This document shows, piece after piece, positions 11,698 to 23,559 of a DNA stretch of 64,000 nucleotides. The stretch is from Rhizomys pruinosus (Eukaryota > Chordata > Mammalia > Rodentia > Spalacidae): positions 137,022 to 201,021 of the forward strand of contig VZQC01008777.1 of the NCBI GenBank assembly GCA_009823505.1, written 5' to 3'. A model generated the notes under the pieces. It made no database searches and was not told the origin of the DNA. It saw only the letters and a list, made by a program, of their open reading frames with translations. Position 1 is the stretch's first letter; the number at the start of each line of letters is the position of its first letter. A program made the translations under genes and the position numbers.

Positions 11698-11932
11698 GGG
11701 GTTAGAGAGATGGCTCAGCGGTTAAGAGCACCAACTGCTCTTGCAGAGGACCCGCGTTTGATTCCCAGCACCCACATGGCATCTAAGAACCATCTTTAAC
11801 TCCAGTTCCAGGGGAATCTGACATCTTCTTCTGACCTCTACAGTATTGCATGACATGGATGCACCAACCTACATGCAGACAATATATACATACACATAAT
11901 AAATAAATAAATAAATAAAATTAAAAAAAAAT
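11698..11932 (+). mobile_element. B2 SINE
   Basis: Full-length B2 with a tRNA-like head (GAGATGGCTCAGCGGTTAAG as A-box region, then the B-box region before CCCAGCACCCACATGG), body, and an AATAAATAAA-rich tail. Confidence 0.92.
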
Positions 11933-11937
11933 TTCAT

Positions 11938-12160
11938 GGCTGGAGAGATGGCCTAGTGGTTAAGAGCACCTACTGCTCTTGCAGAAGACCTGGGTTCAAT
12001 CCCCAGGACCCACATGGCGGCTGAGAACTGTCTTTAACTCCAGTTACAGGGGAATCTAACACCCTCTTCTAACCTCCATGGCTTTGCACGACACAGGTGC
12101 ACAAATCTACATGCAGACAATACATTCATACACATACAAAATAAATAAAATTAGAAAAAT
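11938..12160 (+). mobile_element. B2 SINE, second copy in same orientation
   Basis: Starts GGCTGGAGAGATGGCCTAG directly after the tail of the preceding B2 and ends in an A-rich tail. The head has a clear B box (GGGTTCAATCC). Confidence 0.92.
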
Positions 12161-12161
12161 T

Positions 12162-12393
12162 CAATTTTTATTTTTAATTTTTTACAGGTATGAGTATATT
12201 GCGTGCATGTATGTAAGTGTACTTGTGTTGTGCAATGCCCATGGAGGTCAGAAGAGGGTGTCAGATTCCCCTGGAACTGAATGTATATATCATTGTTAGC
12301 CACCAGGTGGGTGCTAGGATTCAAACCCAGGTCCTCTGTAAGAGTAACACATGCTCTTAACCATTGAAACCACTGATCCATCTCCTCAGCCCC
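12162..12393 (-). mobile_element. B2 SINE, inverted relative to its neighbours
   Basis: Reverse complement of B2: T-rich tail first, then AGAGGTCAGAAGAGGGTGTC-like body text, ending CATCTCCTCAGCCCC. It abuts the + strand B2 almost tail to tail, so a transcript through both could fold into a hairpin. Confidence 0.9.
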
Positions 12394-12399
12394 TGAAGT

Positions 12400-13775
12400 A
12401 TTTTTTTTTAATTTTATTGAATTTTTGGGTATTTCATGTAGAACATGATGATTAACTTTATACTCTCTTCCCCAATTCACCCATCCGTAGTCCCCTGACC
12501 AGATTTCATACATTCTGTCAATTGTGTTAAGGGTTATCATGTCAAGTTAGTATCCCCAGATGCACCTCAGTGCAAGTTCATCCACTAAGTGCTAGTCAGC
12601 CTATCTAGAGTCCCTCCCTTTAGGAGGATCAACTTTTTCTCACCCAGCAGTAATCAGCTGCCAATAATTGTTTGATTAAGATTGGGGCCTGCTGCCCATT
12701 TGCAGATTTCTGTGCTGGGTTTTTGTCTGCTTAAGTTTACGAGGGTCTTGTGCATGTTGACACTAAAACTGTAGGTTCATATGAGCAAGGTCCCAGGAGC
12801 CTGTAGAACTCTATTTCCATATTGTCATGCACCTCCCCCCCCAGTCTTACAATCTTTTTGCCCCTATTCCAAAATGGCCCCTGATCCCTGGGTGGGTGGA
12901 GTTTAATAAAAACGTCCTGTTAAAGGATCCACTGTAGACTCTTATATGCTTTGGGCATTTGTGACCTTTTGTGTTCATGGCCCTCTGTTGCATGAGGGTG
13001 CTTCATTGATGAAAATAAAGATGAATTAGTGTTCTCTTTGTTCCCTGTTTTATGTTCTATGAGCCTTAGATGTAGACAGTGCATCATAGATGTGCCACTT
13101 ATGCTTGGGAAATTCACAGTCTCTGCGTTAGATCAATTGTGGAACTCTGTGACAATCTGTAGATAAAGAAGCTTCTTTGATGGGTGGTGACTAGGATAAC
13201 TGTCTTTAATTTCAAGGATCCATATTTTGCACAAAGTAAGAAATTAAATTTCTAGAAATGTGACAGCTTTGAGGTTTTCTCTAATAGGTATGCCCTCTCT
13301 GGCTATGTGTATTTGGCTAGGTTTACAGTAGCACACATGACTTTTTTCTCATTGGATACTAATTGGACTTTAAGTCCAATTAGGTAGCCGCTGATTACCC
13401 CCAAGGTAAAGGAGCCACTATTGCACCAATGTCATTGATGTTGCTGTTAGGCCTTAAAGCTGGGGTTGGAGCATTGATTAATGTTCTTCCTTACCAGCTT
13501 GAGTAGTGTTCTCCAAAGCTATGAGAGCTAGCCTTCAGAGGAGGTGGCCTCCAGGAAATTTCCAGCTCCATTGCTCCAAATCCTATGTCTGAAGTATGTC
13601 CTGTCTTGAACAATAGGGTCTTACCTTCAATTTCTGGGAGGCAATCAAGGGCTGTGACTATAGCCTGTGTAATTTTGGGAGTCTCTTGGTCTACCTTGGC
13701 CAAGAACTCAGAGGAAGGTTTCTCCTGTCTTGTACTCTTTCTTCTCATAGCGTACAGCTGTACACATGTACTTAT
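12400..13775 (-). mobile_element. L1 3' end (long 3'UTR), antisense
   Basis: Starts with the T-rich reverse complement of an L1 tail and TTTATTGAATTTTTGGG, then continues for about 1.3 kb through Lx-type 3'UTR landmarks such as CAAGGTCCCAGGAGCCTGTA (also at 33890-33905). No ORF2 coding sequence is attached. The open frame at 13491-13748 is part of this untranslated repeat. Confidence 0.75.
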
Positions 13776-14730
13776 GTAGGGATATTATATGGAGAGAGAG
13801 GAGAGATAAATAATGCCTAGCTAGTATAAAAAAACAGAGGGGATTGTATTAGTCGAAAAACCTACTGAATTACTACTTATACAATATCTCTACATGAAAT
13901 ATTAATTCTTATAAGAAAATCTAAGAGTTCTAGTCAATTGAACACATACTTTTTCAAGGACAGTGACTACTATATATTATAAAACAACATACCCCATAGA
14001 CCAGGCACCAATTTTGACACCATTAGGACACAAATAAGATATAGAATTCCATCTGAGGAAGTAGTGGAATGCAGATGTTTAAATAAAATTACTTTTATAC
14101 AGAAATAAGAAATCAATAATTAAGATAGAGAACTAGAAAGTGTAAGAAATAAAAAATCTAAAAGAATTTAATAATTAAAAAACAGTACCGAAGAAAGAAA
14201 AATTCGGGAAATTAAAAAAAAATTATGTGGAACAAAGATTTCAAAAGGATGCATGAAAACGGAATTTACGTGCTTGAAAAAGAAACTAGTATGACAGAAG
14301 AGAGGTTAAATTTCTGAAATTAAACAACCAGAAGAAAGCAAAGAAAAATGAAAGGATCAAAATAATAATGGCAGAGAAGTTTGAGAAGGTCATTTCTATA
14401 GAAAGAGAGACAATATCAACATTTGTGAAGACAATGGCTAAAATATTCTGAATCTGACTGACATTAAGCCCCAGAACAGAATGAAGAGCCCTAATACTCC
14501 AGTAAGGTGAGAAAGAAACACATATGCCAATTATTATAGATATTATGAAACCCAAAGGAAAAAAATGATAAAATTTCTCACAGCCAGAAAAACACAGAAA
14601 ATTACTTTAAGCAGGAATGAAAGAAAAAAAAAATTCTTTGACTTCTCCCAGCAGAATGCTTCATGGTCACAATAAGTCATTGAAATTTAAAACTGACTGC
14701 AGAATTCTAAAGTCAACAAATTCTCATTTT
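13776..14730. other. A-rich unique sequence, nothing recognised
   Basis: About 950 bp, strongly A-rich on the + strand between 14080 and 14640. Short open frames only. It may be a very old L1 remnant, but I could not place it. Confidence 0.5.
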
Positions 14731-15130
14731 GCTGGATAGCTTTAGTGTTAACTTGACACAAATGTGTTAAAGGATTCTCAGTTGGGATATTTCCTCCATT
14801 AGAATGGCCTGTGGTGATGTCTGTGAGACATTTTTCTTGATTTTGGGAAGGCACAGCCCACTGTGGATGGTGCCATTCCTGGGCAGGTAGTTCTGTATTG
14901 TATAAGAAAGCAGGCTGATCATGGGCCAGGGGAGCAAGGCAGTAAGCAGTGTTCCTCCATGGCCTGTGCTTCAGCTCTTGCCTCCAGGATCCTGCCTTGA
15001 GTTCCTACCTTGGACTCCCCCACCTCCCATGGTGAACTATGACATAGGAGATATAAGCCAAATAAGCCCTTTCCTCCCCAAGTTGGTATTGGTCAGAGTG
15101 TTTTGTCACAGAGATCGAAAGCAAACTAGA
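14731..15130 (-). mobile_element. LTR-like dispersed rodent repeat, family A
   Basis: About 400 bp nearly colinear with 62781-63150 and, in its terminal part, with 45312-45697. Read on the minus strand it starts near TAGTTTGC and ends near GTTAACACTAAAGCTATCC. The GTCAAGTTGACA-type 3' end resembles MaLR/ERVL LTRs such as ORR1. The class is inferred from those ends; the exact family name is uncertain. Confidence 0.65.
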
Positions 15131-15282
15131 ATATCCATTATCCCTGGGTTGCTTCCGCATACAGCAGGGTCAGAGGAACCTCATGACTTTTACATATGTC
15201 CTGAGTGATGCTAGCTGAAAATTAAACCCAAATTCAAACTGGATCTTTCCACAATACACAACAGATTAAAATAAAGTAAATG

Positions 15283-15508
15283 GGGGCTGGAGAGATGGCC
15301 TAGCAGTTAAGAGTGCTGACCACTCTTGCAGAGGACCCAGGTTCGATCCCCAGCACCCACATGGCAGCTGAGAACCGACTTTAACTCCAGTTCCAGGGGA
15401 ATCCAACACCCTCTTCTGACCTGGGTAGCATTGCACAACATAGGTGCACAAACATACATGCAGACAGTACATTCATACACATACAAAAATAAATAAATTT
15501 AAAAAATT
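15283..15508 (+). mobile_element. B2 SINE
   Basis: Full-length B2 with a well preserved B box (GGTTCGATCC) and an A-rich tail with AATAAATAAA. No clear target duplication was found by eye. Confidence 0.92.
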
Positions 15509-15877
15509 ACAGAAAATGATTAGGAAATAGATTTACAGGTTTTAAGGTACTTAACTGTTCAAGCAGAAGATAAGCACAGTGATTAATATTTGACATTGAA
15601 TATCTAAGAATGTATTTGCTGCATTTCAAAAAATAGGTATAAGAGAGAGTTTTTCATCTTTTAAACAGAAAGAAATGATCAATGTTGAAGGCAAGCAATA
15701 GTCCAAATTACTGGTTATTAGTAATGAACTATTATATATAATATATATATATATATAGTATATATATATATATTCTAAGATTAACTTGTGATATCAATTC
15801 TGTGGAGCAAGAATATATTACCATATTTCTATACCCTTTCTAATTCGATTTCTCAAAATTAAAAAAGACTTCCTGAG
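15509..15877. other. Unique sequence with AT microsatellite
   Basis: AT-rich DNA containing an (AT)n tract at 15730-15774. Nothing else recognised. Confidence 0.6.
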
Positions 15878-17950
15878 TATGGCTTTGATTACATTGAGGA
15901 ATGATCCCTTCAATCCAATTCCCTCTAGGACTATATACAGGAAACACACAGCCAATATCATCCTAAATGGAGAAACAACAGAAGCATTCCCCTTAATGGT
16001 AGGAATTCGGCAAGGCTGCCACTTGTCACCACTCCTCTTCAATATAGTGCTTGAAATACTTGCTAGGGCAATAAGGCAAGAAAAGGAAATTAAAGGAGTA
16101 CTAATTGGAAAAGAGGAAGTCAAGCTATCCCTTTTTGCTGATGATATATGATTGTTTACCTAAGGGATGCTGAAAACTCCATGAGAAAACTCCTAGAAAC
16201 AATTAGGAGTTTCAGTAAAGTGGCAGGACACAAAATTAACCTAGAAAAATCAGTAGCCTTTCTTTACACCAACAACAAGCAACTGAAGAAGGAATTCAAG
16301 GAGATCATCCCACTCACAATAGCCTCAAAAACAATACAATACCTAGGAACAAACCTAACCAAAGACACCAAAGATCTCTACAACAAAAAAAATTTAAACC
16401 CCCAAAGGAGGAAACTAAAGAAGACATGAGAAGATGGAAAAACCTCCCATGCTCATGGATTGAGAAAATTAATATAGTAAAAATGTCCATTCTACCCAAA
16501 CTCTTGTACAGATTTAATGCAATCCCAATTAAAATCCCCAAGAGTTTCTTCACAGGCTTGGAAAAAAGTCCTTAATTTCACATGGAAAAACAAAAGACCC
16601 CGAATACCCAAAGCAAACCCTGAGTGAAAAGAGCACTACAGGGGGCATCTTTATACCAGACTTCAAACTATACTACAGGGCTATAGTCATAAAAACAGCT
16701 TGGAACTGGCACAAAAACAGACATGTTGACCAATGGTAGAAAACTGAAGTTCCAAACTTGAGCACATACAATTTCAGCCACCTCATATTTGACAAGGAGG
16801 CCAAGAAGACACAATGGAGGAAAGACAGCATCTTCAGCAAGTGGTGTTGGCAAAACTGGATCACCACTTGTAGAAGAACGAAATTAAACCCCTACCTCTC
16901 ACCCTGTACAAAAGTCAATTCCGGATGGATCAAAGACCTCAGTGGGAAACCCAAAATTCTGAAGGTGATAGAGGAAAAAATTTGGCAGCAGACTACAAGA
17001 CATAGGCATAAGAAAATAACTTCCTAAATCAGACAGCAGCTGCGCAAGAAATAAGATTGACAATTGACAAATGGGACCTCATTAAACTCAAAAGCTTCTG
17101 GATATCAAAAGGAACAATCAATGAACTGAAGAGAAAACCCACAAAGTGGGAAGAAACCTTCACCACAGATACATCTGACAAAGCATTGATTTCCAGAATA
17201 TATAAACTACTCAATAAACAAAGAAGAAAACAAATGAGCCACTCAAAAGATGGAGCAAAGGGCTGAACAAAGACTTTAGAGGCATTAGAGATGGCTGAGA
17301 AACATCTTAAAAAGTGTTCAACATCGCTAATAATTAAGGAAATGCAAATTAAAACCAATTTAAGATATCATCTCATTCTTATAAGACTGGCTAAGATCAA
17401 GAAAACAAATGATACCAAATGCTGGAGAGGTTGTGGGGAAAGGGGAACACTCATTCACTGCTGGTGGGAATATAAACTGGTACAGCCACTATGGAAAGCA
17501 GTGTGGAGAAACCTTGGAAGACTCAAAATGAGCTTGCCACCTGACCCTGGGTATATACCCACAAGACTCATCTTACCACAGAGATATATGCACATCCATG
17601 TTTATTGCAGTTCTCTTCACAATAGTGAAGAGCTGGAACCCACCCAAGTGTCAGGTCAACTGACAAGTGGATAGAGAAAATGTGGTACATCTACACAATG
17701 TAATTCTATGCAGCAGTAAAGAAAGATGACATCATAAACTTTGCAGGTAAATGGATGGAGCTAGAAAATATGGTAAGTGAAGTAACACAATCCCAGAAAA
17801 ACAAGCAAGGAATGGTATCCCTCATATGTGGATGCTAGCACCAATTACCTAATTATATGGCAAACTGAGCAACGTTAATGTGATCTGAAAACAACCGTGC
17901 TCTTATATTGTGAATCCCTTAAGATAAAAATTTAAAAATATTAAAAAACT
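15878..17950 (+). mobile_element. L1 retrotransposon, 5'-truncated with short 5' inversion
   Basis: The main body (15932-17950) reads ORF2 from the RT domain to the end, then a short 3'UTR of about 130 bp ending near AAATTTAAAAATATTAAAAA. The first 54 bp (15878-15931) are ORF2 sequence in the opposite orientation and are the bases immediately upstream of the body. This is the 5' inversion expected from twin priming. ATTAAAAAAGACTTCC before it and ATTAAAAAACTTACC after it may be a diverged target duplication. Confidence 0.88.
15932..17790 (+). pseudogene. L1 ORF2 remnant: RT core to C-terminus, broken
   Basis: Domains in order: RT motif B ([14 protein letters not shown] near 16004-16045), RT motif C with both catalytic aspartates (SLFADD, near 16130-16145), thumb/linker text, and the C-terminal Cys-rich motif [16 protein letters not shown] near 17420-17470. 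A stop or frameshift follows FADD directly and several more occur downstream (frames 15879-16151, 16148-16429, 16758-17027, 17057-17266, 17291-17674). ORF2p is the L1 endonuclease/reverse transcriptase; this copy is dead. Confidence 0.88.
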
Positions 17951-17999
17951 TACCATTACAAACATTGATAAACTATAAGCAGCACAAATCTTCTATACT

Positions 18000-19115
18000 T
18001 TTTTTTTTTAAATTAGTTTTTATTGATGCTTTGTGCATTTCATACATTTTTTCCAATTCAGTTCAGGCTTATTTCCCTTTCCCTCCCCCCCCCACCCCAT
18101 CCCAGATCATGCATTCTGCCATAACTGTCCTGCATCTTTCTCTCAGTTTTTTTTTCATTTTTAGCTATAAGTGATAATCCATGAGTACAAGCATCCTTCA
18201 TGCAAAACCTATCTGCAGGCTGTTGTGCCCAAACACCTACAGCCCCACCATCCAGTGGGGGGTGACAGGTTGTTTGTTCAATCAAGTTGATCAAATGAGT
18301 GTCCAGACTACATTGCTGTAGTTTCACCATTCACCCCAATCGCAGCCCTTACATTCTACCAACCCGCCCCCTTCTTCCGCAGCGTTGTTCCCTAGGCTTA
18401 GCAAAAGGGGGGCACAGGTGATGAGAGGTAAAAAAGTCCCCTCTCTCCTGGGCAGCTGTTGAACTTGCCACTATGTGCAATTCTGGCTGTTCCTTCATGG
18501 GCTGCAGTTTGTCCAAGGAATTACCTTTCGATCCTACTAATGAAACAACAAGCAATTGTATATATAGGTAATAATTAAGGGCGGGGGGGGAGGCGCCACT
18601 AATCGATTATGGTTAGGTTACTTTAGACATAGACACATGTGTTGGATATGTTAATCCAATGAGATTACAATTCTTCCCCATGTAATACGTTGACAGGGTC
18701 TACTGTGCTACTATAACATCTCCTTAACCTGTAGGAATGTAATGTAAGCTTGTGGCATCAGCCATGGGTATTATTTCTCCAAGGGTAGAGCCAATAGCCA
18801 ATTAATAATTGGGATATACAGACACATGTGGCTGACCATGTCTGCCAGCGCCATTATTCCAGGCAGGTGAGAGTAGTATCGGGCTGAACCGTGGAGTCTT
18901 GTCTATGAACTCCAGGGAACCCCAATATTGGCAATGTTTAGTGGTAGTGAGCCTTTAGAGGACACTTTCATCTGGCATTCACGAGGCCATCTGTACGACT
19001 TGCAATAGTTAGGATCTACTAATCACAATCCATGCTTCCATGTCTAATGCTCTCTGGTCTTCACTGACGCAGGTTCTTATGCACTCCTCCTGTAGGATCC
19101 CAATCCTAGAGGCAA
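18000..19115 (-). mobile_element. L1 3'UTR, antisense (same family as 41220-42335)
   Basis: The segment is the reverse complement of the long L1 3'UTR at 41220-42335 over almost its whole length. It starts at the TTTATTGATGCTTTGTGC end, passes the C-rich tract (18081-18108, G-rich on the element strand) and reaches the region equivalent to 41280-41400. From about 18560 on it is rich in small indels relative to the other copy and leads straight into the suspected misassembled stretch. Confidence 0.78.
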
Positions 19116-19125
19116 GGAGCTGAGT

Positions 19126-21536
19126 ACATCTTAAGAAGTGGTTCACATCTCTAGATTATTAAGAAATGCAATAAAAAACCACTCTGAGCATCATCACCTT
19201 TACTCAATAAGTGACTGGCCAGGATCAGGAAATGAATTCGATACCAAGTGCTGGATGAGTTTGTGGGAAGGGCGAACACTCGTCCATTATGCTGGTGGGA
19301 ATGTTAAACTTTACAGCCCACTATGGAAAGCAATGTGTGGAGATACCCTAGAAGACTCAATGATGAGCTTTACCATTGACCCAGCATACCAATCTCTGGG
19401 TCATATACACCACCGTAGACACAACACTGCAAAGATACATGTCACAGCATGCATTTATTCAGCTCTGTTCTACAATCTTTCCTTCATACTTTTCTGATCA
19501 TAATGCAAATACAAGTTAGAAAGCACTTGAAAACGCAATTGGGCCTAATATAAATTTTTCTTTTACTGCTTTTGTTGATGTTTATGGTTAGACAACATTT
19601 TTCACTTCAGTTTAGGCATATTCTCTTCTTTCCCTTCCCCCCACCCCACCCCACCCAGCTTCAGCATTTGCATAACTGTCCTAGCACCGTCTCTTAGTTT
19701 TTTTTTATGATTTTCGGAATTACACATTTTCCTCTTTAGCAATATAATTAACTTAAATTATGGATACAACTCTCCAACACAATATACGTAATAAAGAGTC
19801 TGAAAACAAGTGGTGTGGATGATTTTAGAGGAATCCAATGTGAGTATTTTACATTATAAACAACCATAAAGTTGCTTTCAGATAATAGGAAATATAAGAC
19901 CGATACTGTTGTCAGCTTGCCTTCTATCTGGCGTGATTGGCGTTCGTATAGCATCCGATATAACTGAGTGGCAACCATTGCAGTTGTTTTTTCTGGGACT
20001 GTGTTATTCATTACATAATTGGTCTGGAGTTCCACCATTTACTTGCAGTCTCATAATGTCATCTCTTCTTATACCATGCGAATAGAGACTCCAATGTGTA
20101 GCTAAATTGATGTCACTCATTTTTTGTCATTCCACTGCGTCTGTTGAGGGGCATTTGGCGTTGGTATCCAGACTCTTTGCATAGATTGAAGATAGAAGCA
20201 GACAAAAAACGTGAATTGTGGCCTGGCTGATCTATGCTAACGGTAGGATGAGTCTATTGCATGCTATTACTCAGAGTGGTATGACTCGGTCAGGTAATAT
20301 AATTATACCTATTATACGATCTATCAAAGTCAAGGTATTAGCCCCAAGAAGAGAAGTATACATCTATAGTAGTATACAAAATGTTCATGGGACTTGGTTT
20401 GTAAGGGCACTAACGATCTTATAATACTTAAATCCACAAATAAGGGAACAAATGATTATTCTTTTATATGACAAATTTTATTGTCTTATGTGCTCGGTTC
20501 ATTACAATCACAGTCCAAATGTTAGACACACCCTTTCCAGCCCGTGACAACCACCCCAGTTACATGATGTCTGCCTATATGTCTTGTATTTTTTACTAAG
20601 ACTTTTTAAGTTTTTCTCGTGCAGATCGATATGTATTGGTTGCAGTCAGAAGTTAACGAATTCAGTCATTTTTTGATCCAGTCCTTTTTGTCGATTTGTT
20701 CCCTTCCGATTTGTAATATACATCACATATATACCAAAATAATTATGATCTCTCGAGATATTCTACTGCTCGAAATTCATCACTATATATTTAGGAGTTC
20801 ACATTTTGCCTTAATTTATTATTACTCTAAAATCATTAATAATATACCCTCCACCCATAAACCAGAAATTACAGTCTGAACAATAATGTGGTCAGTGTTA
20901 CATTCTATAGCCCATTAAAGGATTTCACATTATATAGCAACATAGCTTGCCTTCAGATAAAAAGAAATATAAACTTATGCTCAGCTCTGCCCTTTAAGTA
21001 GGGATTTGGTGCTAGCATCCACAATGATGGATACTATTGGTGTCATTTGTTATTCTGGAACAGTGTTACTTCACTTAGCATAATGGCTTTCAAGTTCCAT
21101 CTATTCTACCTGGCAAGTCATGATGTCATCCTTCATTTACTGCTGCATTGGAATTCCTTATTGTAGATGTACCACATTTCTCTGACTCCACTCATCAGTT
21201 GAGGGACGCTTGGGTTGTTTCCAGCTCTATTGAACTATTGTGACACAGAGAGCTGCAAATAAATATCTGCCCTGCTATCTTAATGTCGGAGTAGGATGAG
21301 TCTGGGGTTAATACCAGAGTGCCTATGGCTAGAACCGGTCAGGTAACGGTAATCTCATTTTCCAGATATTTCCTAATGGAAGTTCTCCACCAACTACCTT
21401 CCATAAAGGGCTATTAGCATGAGTACATTCCACCAGCAGAGGAAATTGAGGTGTTGCCCGTTCCTCCCACACACCTCTTCTTGCATTTGGTCTCCTTTGT
21501 CTTCGGATCAAATTGGCAGTAAAGATGAAATTCTAG
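19126..21536. other. Suspected assembly duplication of 21728-23998, low accuracy
   Basis: This 2.4-kb stretch follows 21728-23998 in the same order and orientation, through L1 and non-L1 sequence alike. It differs mainly by one- or two-base insertions and deletions, and it ends at an N. Examples: GGATCAAATTGGCAGTAAAG versus GGATCAAATTGGAGTAAG at the end, and the shared unique text GACTCGGTCAGGTAATATAA. True duplicates diverge mostly by substitutions; this pattern looks like unpolished long-read sequence not merged with its overlap. Do not annotate genes or elements from it. Confidence 0.8.
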
Positions 21537-21537
21537 N
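21537..21537. other. Assembly gap marker (single N)
   Basis: A lone N lies exactly at the end of the indel-rich copy and the start of clean L1 sequence. It marks a join between contigs rather than an ambiguous base. Confidence 0.9.
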
Positions 21538-22063
21538 AGGAAGTGAGGAGAAGACCCACAGAGTGGGAGGAAACCTTCACAGCAGATACATCTGACAAAG
21601 CATTAATTTCCAGAGTATACAAGCTACTCAAAAAACAAAGAAGAAAGAAAACAAATGAATCACTCAAAAGATGGAGCAAAGATCTGAATAGAGACTTCAC
21701 AGAGGAGGAATTAGAGATGGCCGAGAAACATCTTAAGAAGTGTTCAACATCTCTGATAATTAAGGAAATGCAAATTAAAACCACTTTGAGATATCACCTT
21801 ACTCCAATAAGACTGGCTAGGATCAGGAACACGAATGATACCAAGTGCTGGAGAGGTTGTGGGGAAAGGGGAACACTCATCCATTGCTGGTGGGAATGTA
21901 AACTTGTACAGCCACTATGGAAAGCAGTGTGGAGAACCCTTAGAAGACTCAAAATGAGCCTTCCATTTGACCCAGTCATACCACTCCTGGGTATATACCC
22001 ACAAGACACAACTTACTGCAAAGATACATGCACAGCTATGTTTATTGCAGCTCTGTTCACAAT
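21538..22063 (+). mobile_element. L1 ORF2 C-terminal fragment
   Basis: Open for 184 codons (21543-22097), matching the ORF2 C-terminal region: [20 protein letters not shown], the Cys-rich [19 protein letters not shown], and PLLGIYPQD. L1 similarity stops near 22063, before the ORF2 end. The 5' boundary is the N at 21537, so the real extent to the left is unknown. Confidence 0.88.
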
Positions 22064-22124
22064 CTTCTATACTTTTGATCATAATGCAAAATGTTAGAAG
22101 CACTTTGAAAAGCAATTGGGCCAT

Positions 22125-22815
22125 TTATTTTTTTTAATGCTTTTGTTGATGTTTTGTGTATAGACAACATTTTTCAATTCAGTTTAGGCATATTCTCTTT
22201 TCCCTTCCCCCCACCCCACCCCACCCCAGATCATGCATTCTGACATAACTGTCCTACATCTTTCTCTCAGTCTTTTTTTTTATGTTTCGGAATTCACATT
22301 TTCCTCTGTTAGCATTATATTACTCTAAAATATGGATACATACTCTCCAACCATATACGGTAATTACAGAGTCTGAAAATAAGTGGTGGGTGGATTTTAG
22401 AGTCCATTGAGAGATTTACATTATAACAACATAGTTGCTTTCAGATAAATAGAAATATAACAATACTGTTGTTCAGCTTGCCTTTCATCTGGGTGATTTG
22501 GCGTTAGCATCCATAAATGAGGGCAACCATTCGCCATTTGTTTTTTTCTGGGACTGTGTTACTTCATTTAGCATAATGGTCTGGAGTTCCATCCATTTAC
22601 CTGCAAAGTTCATAATGTCATCTTTCTTTACCACTGAATAGTACTCCATTGTGTAGATGTATCACATTTTTGTCATCCACTCGTCTGTTGAGGGGCATTT
22701 GGGTTGGTTCCAGCTCTTTGCTATTGTGAAGAGAGCTGCAATAAACGTGGATGTGCATGTGCATGTATCTTTGCGGTAGGATGAGTCTTTTGTGTCTATA
22801 CTCAGGAGTGGTATG
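22125..22815 (-). mobile_element. L1 3' end fragment, antisense
   Basis: Starts with the reverse complement of an L1 3' end (TTTTGTTGATGTTTTGTG), passes the C-rich tract (22203-22228) and the 3'UTR, then the last ORF2 codons from about 22540. It is cut off in the ORF2 C-terminal region near 22815. It faces the + strand fragment at 21538-22063 with about 60 bp of unique sequence between them. Confidence 0.85.
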
Positions 22816-22925
22816 ACTCGGTCAGGTAATATAATTATACCTATTATACGATCTATCAAAGTCAAGGTATTAGCCCCAAGAAGAGAAGTATACATCTATA
22901 GTAGTATACAAATGTTCATGGGACT
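22816..22925. other. Short unique spacer between L1 copies
   Basis: About 110 bp that match no L1. The same text recurs in the indel-rich copy at 20280-20390, an anchor showing that the duplication is not just two independent L1s. Confidence 0.7.
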
Positions 22926-22995
22926 TTGTTTGTAAGGGCACTAACAGACTTATAAATACCTTAAAATCCACAAATAAGGAAACAAATGATTTATC
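22926..22995. repeat. Left direct repeat flanking the 22996-27145 L1
   Basis: A 70-bp segment resembling 27146-27219, including the shared AAGGAAACAAATGATTTAT. It lies directly before the 3' end of the minus-strand L1. Confidence 0.75.
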
Positions 22996-23559
22996 TTTTA
23001 TATGAAATATTTTATTGTTTTTCTGTGTGTTTCATACATCTCAGTCCAATTTAGACACACTCCCTTTCCATGCCCCTGACACCACCCCAGTTCATGGATT
23101 CTGCCATATATGTCTTGTATCTTTTTCTTAGACTTTTTAAAGTTTTTCTCTGCAGAGATTTATTGTTTGGGCAGAAGTTAACTAATTCAGTCAGTTCTTT
23201 GATTCAGTCCTTTTGTCATTGTTGTTCCCTTCCATTTGTATATATACATCACATATATACCAAAATTATGACCTCTGAGAATAAATTCTATGCTAATTAC
23301 AAAATATATTTAGGAGTTCACATTTTTGCCTTTAATTTTATATTACTCTAAAATATAAATATGAACCCTCCACCCATATACCAGAATTACAGTCTGAAAA
23401 TAAGTGGTCAGTTAATTCTATAGCCCATTAAAGGATTCACATTATAGCAACATAGTTGCCTTCAGATAAAAAGAAATATAAACTTTGCTCAGCTTGCCTT
23501 TCAAGTAGGGATTTGGTGCTAGCATCCACAAATGAGGGATACTATTTGTCATTTGTTTT

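Noticed and set aside
13491..13748. 85-codon minus-strand frame in antisense L1 sequence
   Set aside because: It lies within L1 3'UTR, which is non-coding.
15730..15774. AT palindromes that could be read as hairpin terminators or origins
   Set aside because: A plain (AT)n microsatellite in a eukaryotic genome; similar tracts are at 4430 and 59318.
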